This document shows, piece by piece, positions 52,226 through 63,022 of a stretch of 64,000 nt of DNA. Made by a program: the position numbers and the translations under genes. The stretch spans positions 9,324,501 to 9,388,500 of the forward strand of contig NC_059553.1 in the NCBI RefSeq assembly GCF_905220415.1, in the 5' to 3' direction. The notes below the pieces were generated by a model, which searched no databases, was not told the origin of the DNA, and saw only the letters and a list, made by a program, of their open reading frames with translations. The stretch is from Colias croceus. Lineage: Eukaryota > Arthropoda > Insecta > Lepidoptera > Pieridae. Within the stretch, counting starts at the first letter, position 1. Every line of letters starts with the position of its first letter.

Positions 52226-52822
52226 ATAAAGAGAGCTTTCCAATGAGTTTTTTTTTATTTGTCGCATAGTTATTCAGGTAACATAATATCTAACAAACAA
52301 AAAAAAATACACAATTTTCTCCTCATAATATAGTCTTAGCAAAGATAATTTACATAATATTATAGATATACATGCATACATACTATAGATAAGCATGTTC
52401 TAGCCACGTAAAACTTTCTAAAGATTAGAAAAATCATAAAGTGTAAACACTAAAAATTTCAGCATTAGAAAAATCAACTCCTTCATACATTATTTATTTT
52501 CAATTTAAAATGTAAGCGTTATGCCATCAAACTTTACCGATGACACTTACAAACATTAGCCAAACAACATTTACCTTTGAAGATTTGGAATTATATTTGA
52601 CTTTTCCGAACATCAATTTTAAGAAGATACAAACAGAATGTAAATATTAATATTTGATATAATTAATTAAGGTTGGAATGTACAAGATTTTCTAAGATTT
52701 TATACGTAAATCACCTCAATTTCGCACGAGTTCAAAAGATTTCGAGAAGAGATCTTCTTAACTATATGTGTAGAAATACCGCTCAATTTTAGTTATCTAC
52801 TAGATAATACGCGATTCTATTA
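52226..52822. other. Unassigned AT-rich sequence
   Basis: No gene or repeat border is recognised. Confidence 0.4.
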
Positions 52823-53016
52823 TCTGTACTAATATCATAAAGCTGAAGAGTTTGTTTGTTTGAACGCGCTAATCTCAGCAACTACTAGTCCGATTTGAAA
52901 AATTCTTTCGGTGTTAGATAGCCTATAGGAGGAAGGCCATAGGCTATACAATAATATCATCTCGCTAATACCAACAGGAGCGGAGCACTGCGGATAAAAC
53001 TGCGGAGCACAGCTAG
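52823..53016 (+). mobile_element. Helitron-like element, family A
   Basis: A precedes TCTGTACTAATATCATAAAG and the end is GCGGAGCACAGCTAG before T. Confidence 0.85.
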
Positions 53017-54306
53017 TAAATAATATATTTACATACAAACTCTTAACGTCATGTCTTTTACCTATGTCGGAACTTACCTTTTGATATTTTGTTTTATTGC
53101 ATTCTGTTCATTAAATTTTTGTAACTTAACCAACTTTTTGTGCTACAAACCTAAGTAGGCAAAATCAAATTCTACGCATACCAGGGAATCATTACTAAAA
53201 CATTTTCTGGTCACCTTACCCCCCAAATAAACACAATAAGAATTACTACTAAGAAAATAATTTTCACTAAAATTATAACAAACTTCGCATCACATTCAAT
53301 AAATAAATATACGAAATAAACTGAATTCTCAAAAGCTTAAAACTTGGATCGCGAATTCACAACTTGAACAAGTTTGATTGACGCCCACAAACGACTGTGT
53401 GCACACGCGTTAAGAAAAATAACAACGCAATAGATTGATGGCTTCGTTCAGGAAACTGGAAATGGAATGCTTCGCGAACTGTACTTAGCGAGTAATGGGT
53501 GATGCTCTGATCAGGATTAACGGGTTCATATCATTCTGAATTAAAACTTTAATCAATTTCAACGTTTGTTTTCAGTTTGAAATTTCTAGACATAATTTAT
53601 ATTGTTGCCTATATTTTTGAACGAAGATTTTTCTTGTGCAATAGACTAAAATAAATAAAAAGAAAAGATTATAGGTAGCTGTTATTGTGAATAAGACTTT
53701 TTTAACAAAAAAATTTCTTCAAGTGGTCAGAACTAAACAAAATGTTAATGTGACAAACCCCGAAGACATGAGCTTACAAAAGCGTAATTAAAAAATATAG
53801 TTAAATAAGTAGTTCAATATTTTGTAATCTGTTGAAAAATGAGAGATAAAAATTAAAACGAAATATGATTAAACTTACATAAGTACACATTTTTCACGTT
53901 GGAGCTTTAAAAACATGTTATGAATACATACCTCATATTATTTCTACATTATGTTATACATTACATCGATTCCCTCTAGGAATTGTTATTAAAAGACTCA
54001 ATTTCCTTGAAAATCTCTTCGGAAGCTATTTGCCATTTCTATTATACCTCGTTGAAAATAATACTTATATTGTGTTCAAATACACATGATTAAAGTTGTT
54101 TATTATAATCTTTAATATGCTTAAAATATATAACAGTACCAAGATATCTTAATATAATAATATCGTTATGTTGAGAGAATGATAAACGAAATCACAACAA
54201 TGTTATGAAATATTGAGTGAAATGAATAAAAATTCGAGTACCAATAAAGCTTAAATGTTTTATTATATTCCAATTCCCTTAAATCCCGAAACCAGACGGT
54301 AATCTG
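53017..54306. other. Unassigned AT-rich sequence
   Basis: About 53385-53525 is less AT-rich (acgactgtgtgcacacgcg) but shows no ORF or repeat border. Confidence 0.45.
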
Positions 54307-54320
54307 GTTGCTATGGTAAC
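54307..54320. promoter_or_regulatory. X-box-like palindrome (RFX-type site)
   Basis: GTTGCTATGGTAAC fits the RFX consensus GTNRCC-N-RGYAAC almost throughout and is a near-perfect palindrome. RFX factors control ciliary genes in animals. No adjacent start codon or gene is visible. Confidence 0.35.
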
Positions 54321-54464
54321 GGCTTAATTGTAACAATAGAAATATCGTTTAGAAAATTCTATTCAATGTAATGTTCGGACGTTCAGCTTTGTTAATTTTC
54401 TGTTTGAATTATTAAATTGTTTGGGAAATTAATTATTACTACACAAACATAATTTATTCCAATA

Positions 54465-54687
54465 CTAGCTTTCCACCCGCGGCTTCGCCCGCGCAGTCAA
54501 AGAAAAACCCGCATAGTTCCCGTTCCCGTGGGATTTCCGGGATAAAACCTATCCTTTGTCCTTTCTCGGGTATCAAAATATCTCTATACCAAATTTCATG
54601 CAAATTAGTTCAGTAGTTAAGGCATGTTTGAGTAACAGACAGACAGACAGACGAGAGTTACTTACGCATTTATAATATTAGTATGGA
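54465..54687 (-). mobile_element. Helitron-like element, family E, full length
   Basis: Plus-strand CTAGCTTTCCACCCGCGGCT to AATATTAGTATGGA, with a GACA tandem. Both ends are intact, making it the reference copy of family E. Confidence 0.87.
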
Positions 54688-55366
54688 TTAAATGGAAATA
54701 CATAAGTGTTTTGTTAATTAAATTAAAGTCACATTTCTCAAAACGAGCCTTGAAAGAAGTTGAAAGTCGAATAAAGGATAGGCTCAAAACTTGACCGTTA
54801 TGTTTCTCGAAATTTCATCAGCCGTTGCTTCGTCGACTAAAATTTTTCATATTAATGTAAATTTGTGTCCGTTTTTAGTCGGCTTTTAGTTAGGAATGAC
54901 AAAACATTTTAAAAATTTTCTTATCTAATAATAAATTTGTTTTAAACTACTTAAAATTGGTAGCTTAGTGAACAAATAATTGTTCCTAAAATTGAGGCGT
55001 TAAGTTTTTTCGTTAATCATAAATTCTGGAACAACTCTTTTTTAGATTTCCATCGACTATGTTTTTTGTAGTACTTGAGAAGTCCTCTTTCTCTTATAAT
55101 TCCAAGATATTCACATGTTATTCACTTGTTTTTTTCGCTGTGTTATCGAAAATATCGAAACCATTTCTATAACCGAACTTTCTCGAATGTTTTATTCCTC
55201 ATACGCAAGCGTTTCTGTGATTTATACCCTACATGTTGTCTTCCTTACGTGCCCGTGTTTTCTCTACTATATTGCATTTTGTGTTTTAATATTATAAGAG
55301 GTGAATTCTTTAAATTAGACTGTTCTTCTGAATAATGCATATGTATGTATTGATGATGATGATTAA
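54688..55366. other. Unassigned AT-rich sequence
   Basis: Overlapping short frames near 55075-55335 are hydrophobic and AT-driven; I do not call a gene. Confidence 0.4.
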
Positions 55367-55553
55367 CTAGCTGAGCTCCGCGGTTTAACCCGCAGTGCTA
55401 CGCTCATGTTGGTCGTAGCGAGATGATAATATATAAGCCTTCCTCGATAAATGGGCTATCTAACCGAAAGAATTTTTCAAACCAGACTAGTAGTTCCCGA
55501 GCGTTCAAACAAACAAACAAACTCTTCAGCTTTATATAGAACTAATTAGTATG
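55367..55553 (-). mobile_element. Helitron-like element, family A
   Basis: Plus-strand CTAGCTGAGCTCCGCGGTTT to AACTAATTAGTATG. Confidence 0.8.
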
Positions 55554-56094
55554 TAAATTATTGACCTAAATATTCCCATATTGGAAGTAATCATCGTCAT
55601 ATATTTCCTTTGTTCTGAATGCTATTGTCTTCAGCTAGATGCTGACGTCATCACGCGCCTGTTATTTTCATTATGTAATAACATTGTGTGGAAAATTAGG
55701 TGGCATATGATTAAAATTCTAATTAAAAGGATACATATACCTATGTTTGTAACTATATCTACACGTATATTTGAAGATAGTAAATAAGTTGTGTTCAACT
55801 CATAGTTACTTCAAAAACGGCTAAATAGATTCTGATAGAGATAATCTATATAACAAAAATGAATAGCAAGAAAAACAACACAAAAAGGTTACTTATTTTA
55901 GTATCCGTCCTTTATACGTTATAACTAGAACATGATAGCAGGACATTTATAAATCAAGTGAAAAGAATATGCTCAGTTTGAAAAATAACAGACAATAAAG
56001 GTATCTTGGTCCACAGATAGACGCAAACTGACTGATTACGCTATTTTTCATACAGGAAAAACCGCGTTATGACAGTGTTCACGATAGAGCGTTT
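55554..56094. other. Unassigned AT-rich sequence
   Basis: No gene or repeat border is recognised. Confidence 0.4.
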
Positions 56095-56356
56095 TATTTT
56101 TAGGGTTCCGTACCGAAAGGGGGACCCTATTACTAAGCCTCCGCTGTCTGTCTGTCTGTCTCCAGGCTGTATCTCATAAACCGTGGAAGCTAGAAAGCTG
56201 AAATTTTGCCAAATGATGTATATTTACGATTCCGCTATAACAACACATACTAAAAATTAAAAAATATTAAGGGCGGTCCCCAAACAATAAATTATTTTCT
56301 ATTACAGATACGAAACCCTTCGTGCGCGAGTCCGACTCGTACTTGGCTGGTTTTTT
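56095..56356 (+). repeat. Interspersed repeat, CCGGCCAAGTGCGAGTC family, compact copy
   Basis: It starts TTTTTAGGGTTCCGTACC, has a GTCT tandem and ggctgtatctcataaaccgtg, and ends with GCGCGAGTCCGACTCGTACT and TGGCTGGTTTTTT. Both ends are defined here, unlike at 887-1215. Confidence 0.75.
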
Positions 56357-58710
56357 GAACGAACGTGACAATTTTCTAGTGAATTTTTTCGAAGGGAGTC
56401 CCAAATTCGGAAAGTTTTGTCTCGTGGGACTCGGCTGCTATTATCGAGGTGGAACTTAAAGTTGTGGAGAAATCTCGTTATGATGTTTTAGCTTTTTATT
56501 TTCATTAATTTATTTCATCTATTGATGCACTGCTCTTATAGACGTAAATACATAAATCATAATCATAATATTAATAAAACGATACATGTAATAAAAGAGT
56601 TAGGTCTAAATAAGTGGAACAAGCGTTATTAAAACAAGTAATACAAGGTTTAATTAATTAAAAGGTCAGTTAAATGGCTGCAATGCCGCCATTGCACCCG
56701 CTGTTCTGTAGTATATGACCGTGGCCTAAGCATTTTCATACTTATGAAGGATTGCTTTAATTTCGTGATATTGTTATATATTTTTATTGGTTACATTTAT
56801 TATTCACGCTTCGTCAACTCTTCTTCATTTTTACGATATTTTGTGACCGCTTTTGAGATAATTATAATTTTACGTCGTGCATCATACTAGTCTGTACAAT
56901 TTATTACATTTCTTCATTATGAGGCGTCCTATGTGTTTTATTTATTTTTTTGTAAAACTATTTATTTGTAAGTTTTAAGTTCATTCCGGACTTTTTAAAA
57001 CATTCAGAGCCGTCCAACAGATCGTTTCTTATAGTATATTAATATAGATCTATATACACATGTATCTATAATATACATAATATTATATACATTCAATGTC
57101 ACACTTCTTTGAAAACATTTCAAATTACCTATCAACCATACCAATTTCTATTTTCCCAGTAAAAGGTATTCAATCGTTTCACCTCGTATTTACCATAATA
57201 AAAGCTAACGGTTTGCAAATATAAAAATATCTTGGAAATATTTGAATCTCAAATATAAGGATTTGCCCATCAACCCACAATTTCGGGGAATCGGGAAGAG
57301 GAAGGGCCTAACACCATTCATTCCTTTTAACGATCAAATATTCATGCGAGATTCACTTCTGAGTTACTTTTGTATTATGAACGGTGAAAAATTGCGTACT
57401 TTGATTTTGTTTTATTATTTAGTGGTTGTGTTTTCGTAATTTTATGTTTTTAGATGATGCGCTATGTTTCATTTTTATTATCCTGCCTATCTTTTCTTAC
57501 AATAATGGTTCTATCGAAATATAATACTGAAGTGTGTGTATGTTTGTGTGTGCGTTTGCGTGTATGAAAGTTTGTATGGATGTTTTAATATTGGCTTCTG
57601 AGTGTTCAGTGTGGTAAAGATTCAAAGATTTACTTGGTATGATCGGTACTATTTGAAATGTCAATGCCATACAAAATTCTGATCTTTTTTCGTCATATCA
57701 CTGAACTATTCCAGAAATTTGATCAAATCACTTAGAAATTTGACCTTTTCTCGTTTTTGATTTTACTGCTACACATACATGTTGTTTAAAGATACCTACA
57801 TAATTACAGAAGCGAATACAATACACCAAGCGCACGAAATAATTACGAAATGCTAACTCCGCAAAACAGAAGTCGTATAAAACGTTCTGAAATTTAAAAC
57901 CAAAAGTTTAATAACCAGCTGTTTGTCCATTCTCTTATTTCATTAAAACTTATACTTTCGTCCAGTATGGTATCCGTTTATTAATTCCTTTTTGGACGTT
58001 TTCGGAATTCCGTGTCGATTAATAAATTCATTTAATCGTGTGTTCATTATTTTCAATGGAGTTGTTAAATGTTTATCCGTTTAAATATACATGCTTTTTG
58101 TAATTAAATATTTAATGAGAGATTTTAAATTATTTTGTTATATTTTACCCGATTATTAATGGGACTATATTTCAGAACTTAAATAGCTTATCAAAAATAT
58201 ACTGTTTGAGATAGAACATTGATTAAATCACTCATTAAACTCGGAAATATAATATGATTATAATGTTCGTATCTAATAATACTTAAAAAAATAAATAAAA
58301 TATAGATAAATGAAAGAAAGATTCTTCTTCTCCTTACACCATTACCGATTGATATAAAGAACCTATTGACTTTAATGTTTTCCCTAGTTATTTCAGATCA
58401 AGCTACTCAATATTTTTTGTGCGGGTTTCCCAGTGCAACAGTTACACAAAAATAATAAACGAAAGACCACAGATAATACAATATAACTTAACAAAGAAAA
58501 CACACACGTCCGCGATAAATATCCACTATTGTTGGGAACAATTTATACCGCTCGTAGTCGTGTATGAAAGGGAGTAAACGAAATAAAATAAACAAAAAGG
58601 AAACCGAAATTCACGGCTTTAGCATTAAGACAAAGTCGCCCATAATCACTATAATCATTTATGCGGGTGTAACATGGATACTGGTTTCTAGAAGCGCCTT
58701 TTTATATTTA
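56357..58710. other. Long AT-rich stretch without supported features
   Basis: The frame at 57242-57439 (65 codons) has no motif. A short TG-rich tract lies at about 57531-57565. No mobile-element border is seen. Confidence 0.5.
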
Positions 58711-58833
58711 TTTATATAAAAATGAATCCCAAAATTCTTTTGTTATTATATTCCCTGAAGTACGAGGATGGTTCTTATGTAGAGAAAACGTTAATATGTA
58801 GGTACCACGGGCGAAGCCGGGGCGGACCGCTAG
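58711..58833 (+). mobile_element. Helitron-like element, family C, internal deletion
   Basis: TATATAAAAATGAATCCCAA to GGGGCGGACCGCTAG before T. The segment with the ctcgagaacggctgaaccg word is deleted. Confidence 0.8.
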
Positions 58834-59238
58834 TTTATTTATATTTTTGATGATAAGGTATTTGGTTATTATTTTTGCGTATTGTTCACTTTTGTGAAAC
58901 TTATCGTGGTGTTTTGACATTGGTAACTAAACATTATATTTTTTACCAAAATGTGATTGATTGATTGATTTTGATCATTATAACATTTTAGACACAGTTG
59001 TTGCTTCATCTCTGTTCTTCACTCATATTATTTTGTAAAATATCAATAGTGTAATTCAAATAAACTATAGCAAAAAAGTACATATCCAGACAATTATTAT
59101 TAAAACAATCCAACAAACCGTCACCTATAAGACTACACTGCATTTATACAATGCTCTACAAAATGCTAGCAAAAAATATAACAGCGTTAACCCATCTGTT
59201 ACAACAACGCGGACGTTACGAAAAATAAATGCCGCTTC
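58834..59238. other. Unassigned AT-rich sequence
   Basis: No gene or repeat border is recognised. Confidence 0.4.
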
Positions 59239-59436
59239 CTATTTCTCTATATCCTTGTTTTTATAGACTCTATGCAAATCCAGCAACCAGAGCTCAACAT
59301 GCACCTGCTTTGTATCTGCAAAGAGGTCGAAATTTAAATTTACAATTGTTTTCATAAATTCCTTATTGACGGATTCGGCTCTCTTTGTGTAATGGTTTTC
59401 TGTCAGTGGGCCCTTCCCACTGGGTTGTATATGCAT
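59239..59436 (-). CDS. Unrecognised 65-codon ORF with coding-like codon use
   Basis: From ATG 59434-59436 to TAG 59239-59241 the minus frame reads 65 residues starting MHIQPSGKGPL. Many codons end in G or C (AAG, CTG, GTC, GTG, CTC), unlike the AT-rich surroundings. I do not recognise the protein. The frame extends further upstream to about 59541 but has no ATG there; that part is hydrophobic, so a longer protein with another start or a splice site is possible. It holds an ENHYTKRAE stretch with a dibasic KR. It may be an exon, a small peptide gene or a transposon remnant. CAGTGGG/CCCACTG (59404-59410 with 59416-59422) forms a hairpin inside it. Confidence 0.25.
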   Translation of the reverse strand: MHIQPSGKGPLTENHYTKRAESVNKEFMKTIVNLNFDLFADTKQVHVELWLLDLHRVYKNKDIEK

Positions 59437-59542
59437 AGAAAACGTATTAGTTTTATTAATTTGGATTTTTAATAAAGTAAATAAAAACACTATAAAACTA
59501 GCTTCTAGCACAGAATAATAACTAGTAACTATCGTTATTTCT

Positions 59543-59578
59543 CATTGAGTTAATATGTACTTACATATTAACTCAATG
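59543..59578. repeat. Perfect 16-bp-stem hairpin
   Basis: CATTGAGTTAATATGT at 59543-59558 pairs exactly with 59563-59578 around ACTT. Confidence 0.85.
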
Positions 59579-60014
59579 TTATTTCTAGTAAATTTTTTCA
59601 TGGAATTTAAACTATTATATTTTGCAGTTATTATTATTTTGTTAACTTTATGAAGATTTTCCATTAGATATTAAGAGCATACCTTGATATTATTGTCCTC
59701 TAGATAATTAGATATGTTTAAATTAGTTATTTTTAACAGCGATGTTTTATCGCTATAGACTTATATATTCGAAAAATTGGGAAATAAGGTTAAGCAGAAA
59801 AAATACAAACCACGAACTACAAACTTGCAGTACGAGTAACCTTAATATTTTAGCTACCTATTCCTTTATAGGGCCACTTACAAAATAATCCAGGAATAAA
59901 GAAAATATTCCACGGTATTTAGCACCTAAAGCTAACAGATTACACATAGCCATTAATTTTTAGAACGCAGCTTTACGACAAGGCATAATCTAAGGTAATT
60001 ACTATCAGCGGTAT

Positions 60015-60107
60015 GTCTTAGCAGTATTCATTCCAGTGCGGAAAAAAGACAGCGCTATAGGCCGTCTAGCGCCATCTCTTTCGCACACTTTAATACTGCT
60101 TTAAGAC
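60015..60107. mobile_element. 93-bp palindromic foldback repeat, intact copy
   Basis: GTCTTAGCAGTATT at the left and AATACTGCTTTAAGAC at the right, with AGCGCTATAGG and CCGTCTAGCGC in the centre. It gives the empty site for the copy interrupted at 19706-20203. Confidence 0.75.
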
Positions 60108-60639
60108 GTAATCGCTATCAGATTTCTTGTAGGCTCTGCTCCAGTGCTCTTGAATCGATTACCTTGATGAGATTTGATATCGATATATACTTAGCTATTT
60201 ACTTAGCTATATACTATCTTCTATATTAACTTGGGGTGTGTGTTTGAAATTCGACCATACCCAATAGATGCATCTATCAAATTGATGGTTCATTCACTCT
60301 GTATGTAGCTAAGTTACTTGTATATCCCATTACATAATATCAAGTATTGTATTATGTACTCCTCAGCACATTTTTCGAAAAACAGAGACAAACATATTTC
60401 TGAAAATTTTTTTCTAAAAATCTGGATGAGTTGTGTAAGTTCTGTGTTTGTAACTAATTAATAAATTGGTATTATTTATTATTTTCAGTGTGGAATGTTA
60501 TTGCAATTTTTCTTCTATTTATTTTTCAGCAAAACGAATAGCTTTGCAGGATCTATAAATTTTGATATAAAGTTTTTTTCAATAAATTTCAGTCTATTTC
60601 TGTATGCATACACTCGATCTGTTTGCGATTTTATGAAAT
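60108..60639. other. Unassigned AT-rich sequence
   Basis: Two 3' splice-site-like tracts (attattttcag at about 60488 and atttatttttcag at about 60530) lack partner donors in an open frame. Confidence 0.35.
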
Positions 60640-60690
60640 TGACATCCCGTGTCCCCTTGTGGGGTATGGGGCTGATGCATTTCAAGTATT
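60640..60690 (-). repeat. SINE 3' fragment
   Basis: GACATCCCGTGTCCCCTTGT and GGGGTATGGGGCTGATGCAT correspond to the 3' body of the SINE at 34186-34459 in reverse. Confidence 0.55.
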
Positions 60691-60814
60691 TTTTCTATTC
60701 CATCGATAGAAATCTCTATGAAGTGTATTAATTTTTTATTTATGTTTTCCACTATAGAATTAAGGACACCAGATTGCGTTGACTACGATATATTTTTATT
60801 ATCACACAGCATTT

Positions 60815-61008
60815 TTGAAGTGAAAACTTCTTTAGCGGCGTTGGGTGTATAATCTTAAACTCGCGTCAGGACACGTGGCCTGATCGAAAAAGCGTAAGAC
60901 GTAAGATGCGTAAGATGGATACCATTCCAAAATATCAAACATGCTGAACGTTAATAATCAAGTTTTCACTTCTGCCGACACTCCCGGAGTGCAACCCGTC
61001 TTTTTTTT
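60815..61008 (-). mobile_element. MITE-like element related to the GAAGTGAAACTTC family
   Basis: GAAGTGAAAACTTCTTTAGC at the left and CAAGTTTTCACTTCTGCCG at the right form inverted ends. The minus strand opens AAAAAAAAGACGGGTTGCAC. The body differs from copies 1 to 4, so it is a sister family. Confidence 0.65.
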
Positions 61009-61309
61009 GTATTTTTATGGCAGATCAAACAATTGTAGATACTTATAATCGAACTAATAATTAAGTAATTCTATCATATTTATTTTCGATTCTTCTCGGT
61101 AGAAGCGATATTCAAAATAGGTGCTATTATAAATAATGAATAGGTATTCATAAATACTTGTAAAGGTAAACCTTGTTCATTTAAATGAACAAATATCTAT
61201 ATTTTTTTCGAATTTAATATAGGTACAACAAATCATACAAATGAACAAATATCTATATTTTTTTATAATAAATATACAACAGATTTAACGAATTTTTTAT
61301 TTATTTCAG
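61009..61309. other. Unassigned AT-rich sequence ending in a 3' splice site
   Basis: ACAAATATCTATATTTTTTT occurs twice (about 61189 and 61242). The stretch ends TTTATTTATTTCAG at 61296-61309. Confidence 0.4.
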
Positions 61310-61342
61310 GATCATCAGATCAAAGCCAGCGTTATGAAAACG
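61310..61342 (+). CDS. Candidate 33-nt host microexon
   Basis: The segment lies between a pyrimidine-rich TTTATTTATTTCAG and a full-consensus donor GTAAGTGA. It is 33 nt, a multiple of three. Two frames are open: one gives 11 residues including ATG AAA ACG at its end, which could be the start codon of a protein; another gives SSDQSQRYEN with split codons at both ends. Either an internal cassette microexon or the first coding exon of a gene continuing beyond the window is possible. The host protein is not identified. Confidence 0.4.
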
Positions 61343-61499
61343 GTAAGTGATATTAAAACCATTTTTCATTAATTTTAATAAAATATATTTTGAAAGCTGT
61401 GTTGAACAGCTTTTAAAAAATACGTGTGCGGTTTAGGGTTAATTTTATCCTTTAAGTATCTTATTTCAAATTTTTTATTTAACGAGAATTTATCTTCTA

Positions 61500-61668
61500 T
61501 CTAATATATAAAAATCAATGCCACTTTTCGTTGTAATTCCATAACTCGAGAACGGCTGAACCGATTTCGATAATTCTTTTTTTATTATATTCCTTGAAGT
61601 ACGAGGATGGTTCTTATGTAGAGAAAACGTTAATATGTACCACGGGCGAAGCCGGGGCGGACCGCTAG
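61500..61668 (+). mobile_element. Helitron-like element, family C, tandem unit 1
   Basis: A precedes TCTAATATATAAAAATCAAT and the unit ends GGACCGCTAG, directly joined to the next unit. Confidence 0.88.
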
Positions 61669-61837
61669 TCTAATATATAAAAATCAATGCCACTTTTCGT
61701 TGTAATTCCATAACTCGAGAACGGCTGAACCGATTTCGATAATTCTTTTTTTATTATATTCCTTGAAGTACGAGGATGGTTCTTATGTAGAGAAAACGTA
61801 AACATGTACCACGGGCGAAGCCGAGGCGGACCGCTAG
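61669..61837 (+). mobile_element. Helitron-like element, family C, tandem unit 2
   Basis: The same length (169 bp) as unit 1 and almost identical; visible differences are at the taatatgtacc/aaacatgtacc and ccgggg/ccgagg positions. Confidence 0.88.
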
Positions 61838-62005
61838 TATAATATAAAAATGAATCCCAAAATGTGTTGGTAAGCGCATAACTTTAGAACAGCTGAACCG
61901 ATTTCTTTAATTCTTTTTTTATTATATTCCTTGAAGTACGAGGATGGTTCTTATGTAGAGAAAACGTGAATATGTACCACGGGCGAAGCCGGGGCGGACC
62001 GCTAG
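61838..62005 (+). mobile_element. Helitron-like element, family C, tandem unit 3
   Basis: It starts TATAATATAAAAATGAATCC and ends GGACCGCTAG before T. It is more diverged at its 5' part than units 1 and 2, so it is probably the older copy. Confidence 0.85.
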
Positions 62006-62764
62006 TAATTATATAAAGATACGCTATTAATATTGTTAAAATAAAATTGTCTGGAAAGTACGAACCTTTGATCAAACTAACAGATTTTCATGTTTTCAAT
62101 TAAAATTATTTTGTAAGTATCTTTAAAGGACATTGAACTTAATGGATTTTTTATATCAATATTCTATTTCAAATATTTTTAAGCTTTTTCTTATTACGAT
62201 AGAAATTCAGATTGAACTTAAAATGTTGAGGGGCCTATTCAATTTTATTAACTTCCTTACTTTTTGTCTTAAAACCTACCTATACCTTTTGTTTTTCAGT
62301 CTAATAATTTGACTATAGTCAGTAAGTAAATGTAAGGATACCATTATGATCTTCAGTCTTTCAAAGCATTGTTTTAAAACAATATCAGCTCTAACCTAAC
62401 CAAATAGAGTCCCATATCATTTGAGCCATAACTTTATGGTCCGTTGAAGTAAATGACGAACGTTTAGATCGCAGACATTCTAGATTTTTCTTTCGTTTTC
62501 GACTAAGTGGATTAGTTCGGGTGTTACTGGGAACAATGTCCCTGAGGAACGGTTATTCATATTTCAGAACGTTTTAATATTCTGACGTTTCATATATTAT
62601 GGGGTTTGGTTCCTTGAGGGGGAAATAATATTAAATGAGATCTTTGTGCTAGCTAGCTATATTAGTATGGATTTGTTTGTTTGATTGTTGCTTTGAAGGA
62701 TTTAATATCGGAAATTACTACAAATAATTATTAATATGCGTTACCAAGATAATAATAAAGATTC
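62006..62764. other. Unassigned sequence with a weak exon-like segment
   Basis: At 62300-62321 a 22-nt segment lies between CTTTTGTTTTTCAG and GTAAGTAAA. It stays open only if it follows one of the two frames of the 61310 microexon, so support is low. Confidence 0.3.
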
Positions 62765-62960
62765 CTTTGTAACAATGTCGAGGTATTTTTTAACTTCAAA
62801 AAGAGGAGGTTATCAATTCGGCCGATTTTTTTTATGTAGATATGGACACCGATTACTCCGATATTTCTGAACCGATTTACGTGTTTATTTTTTTGTTTGA
62901 TGCGGAATCGTGTCGATCCCATAAATTGCTATTTATTAAATAGGTTTGAAGTCGGTGCCA
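62765..62960 (+). repeat. Interspersed repeat, GGAGGTTATCAATTCGG / GAAGTCGGTGCC family
   Basis: It runs from TTAACTTCAAAAAGAGGAGG to GGTTTGAAGTCGGTGCC. I recognise this kind of sequence as a common insect interspersed repeat, but not its class. Confidence 0.5.
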
Positions 62961-63022
62961 AACACTAAGCACTAGTATTAGGTTATTCGTGCACCGACAT
63001 CAAACCTTTTTAGTAAATAGCA
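62927..63022. repeat. 32-bp inverted repeat around the repeat end
   Basis: The arm at 62927-62958 is inverted at 62991-63022 with 3 mismatches and a 32-nt spacer. It may mark two opposed copies of the repeat end. Confidence 0.75.

Noticed and set aside
52011..52269. Overlapping open frames in the GC-rich insert
   Set aside because: High GC lowers stop frequency; several frames are open on both strands and no domain is recognised.
55075..55335. Membrane protein ORFs
   Set aside because: Two overlapping frames are both hydrophobic because of T-rich DNA; no conserved feature.
61500..62005. CRISPR-like array
   Set aside because: The repeated unit is a 169-bp Helitron-like element without spacers; the sequence is eukaryotic.
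62300..62321. Second microexon of 22 nt
   Set aside because: Splice signals are fair but it breaks one of the two frames of the first microexon and is very short; support is insufficient.
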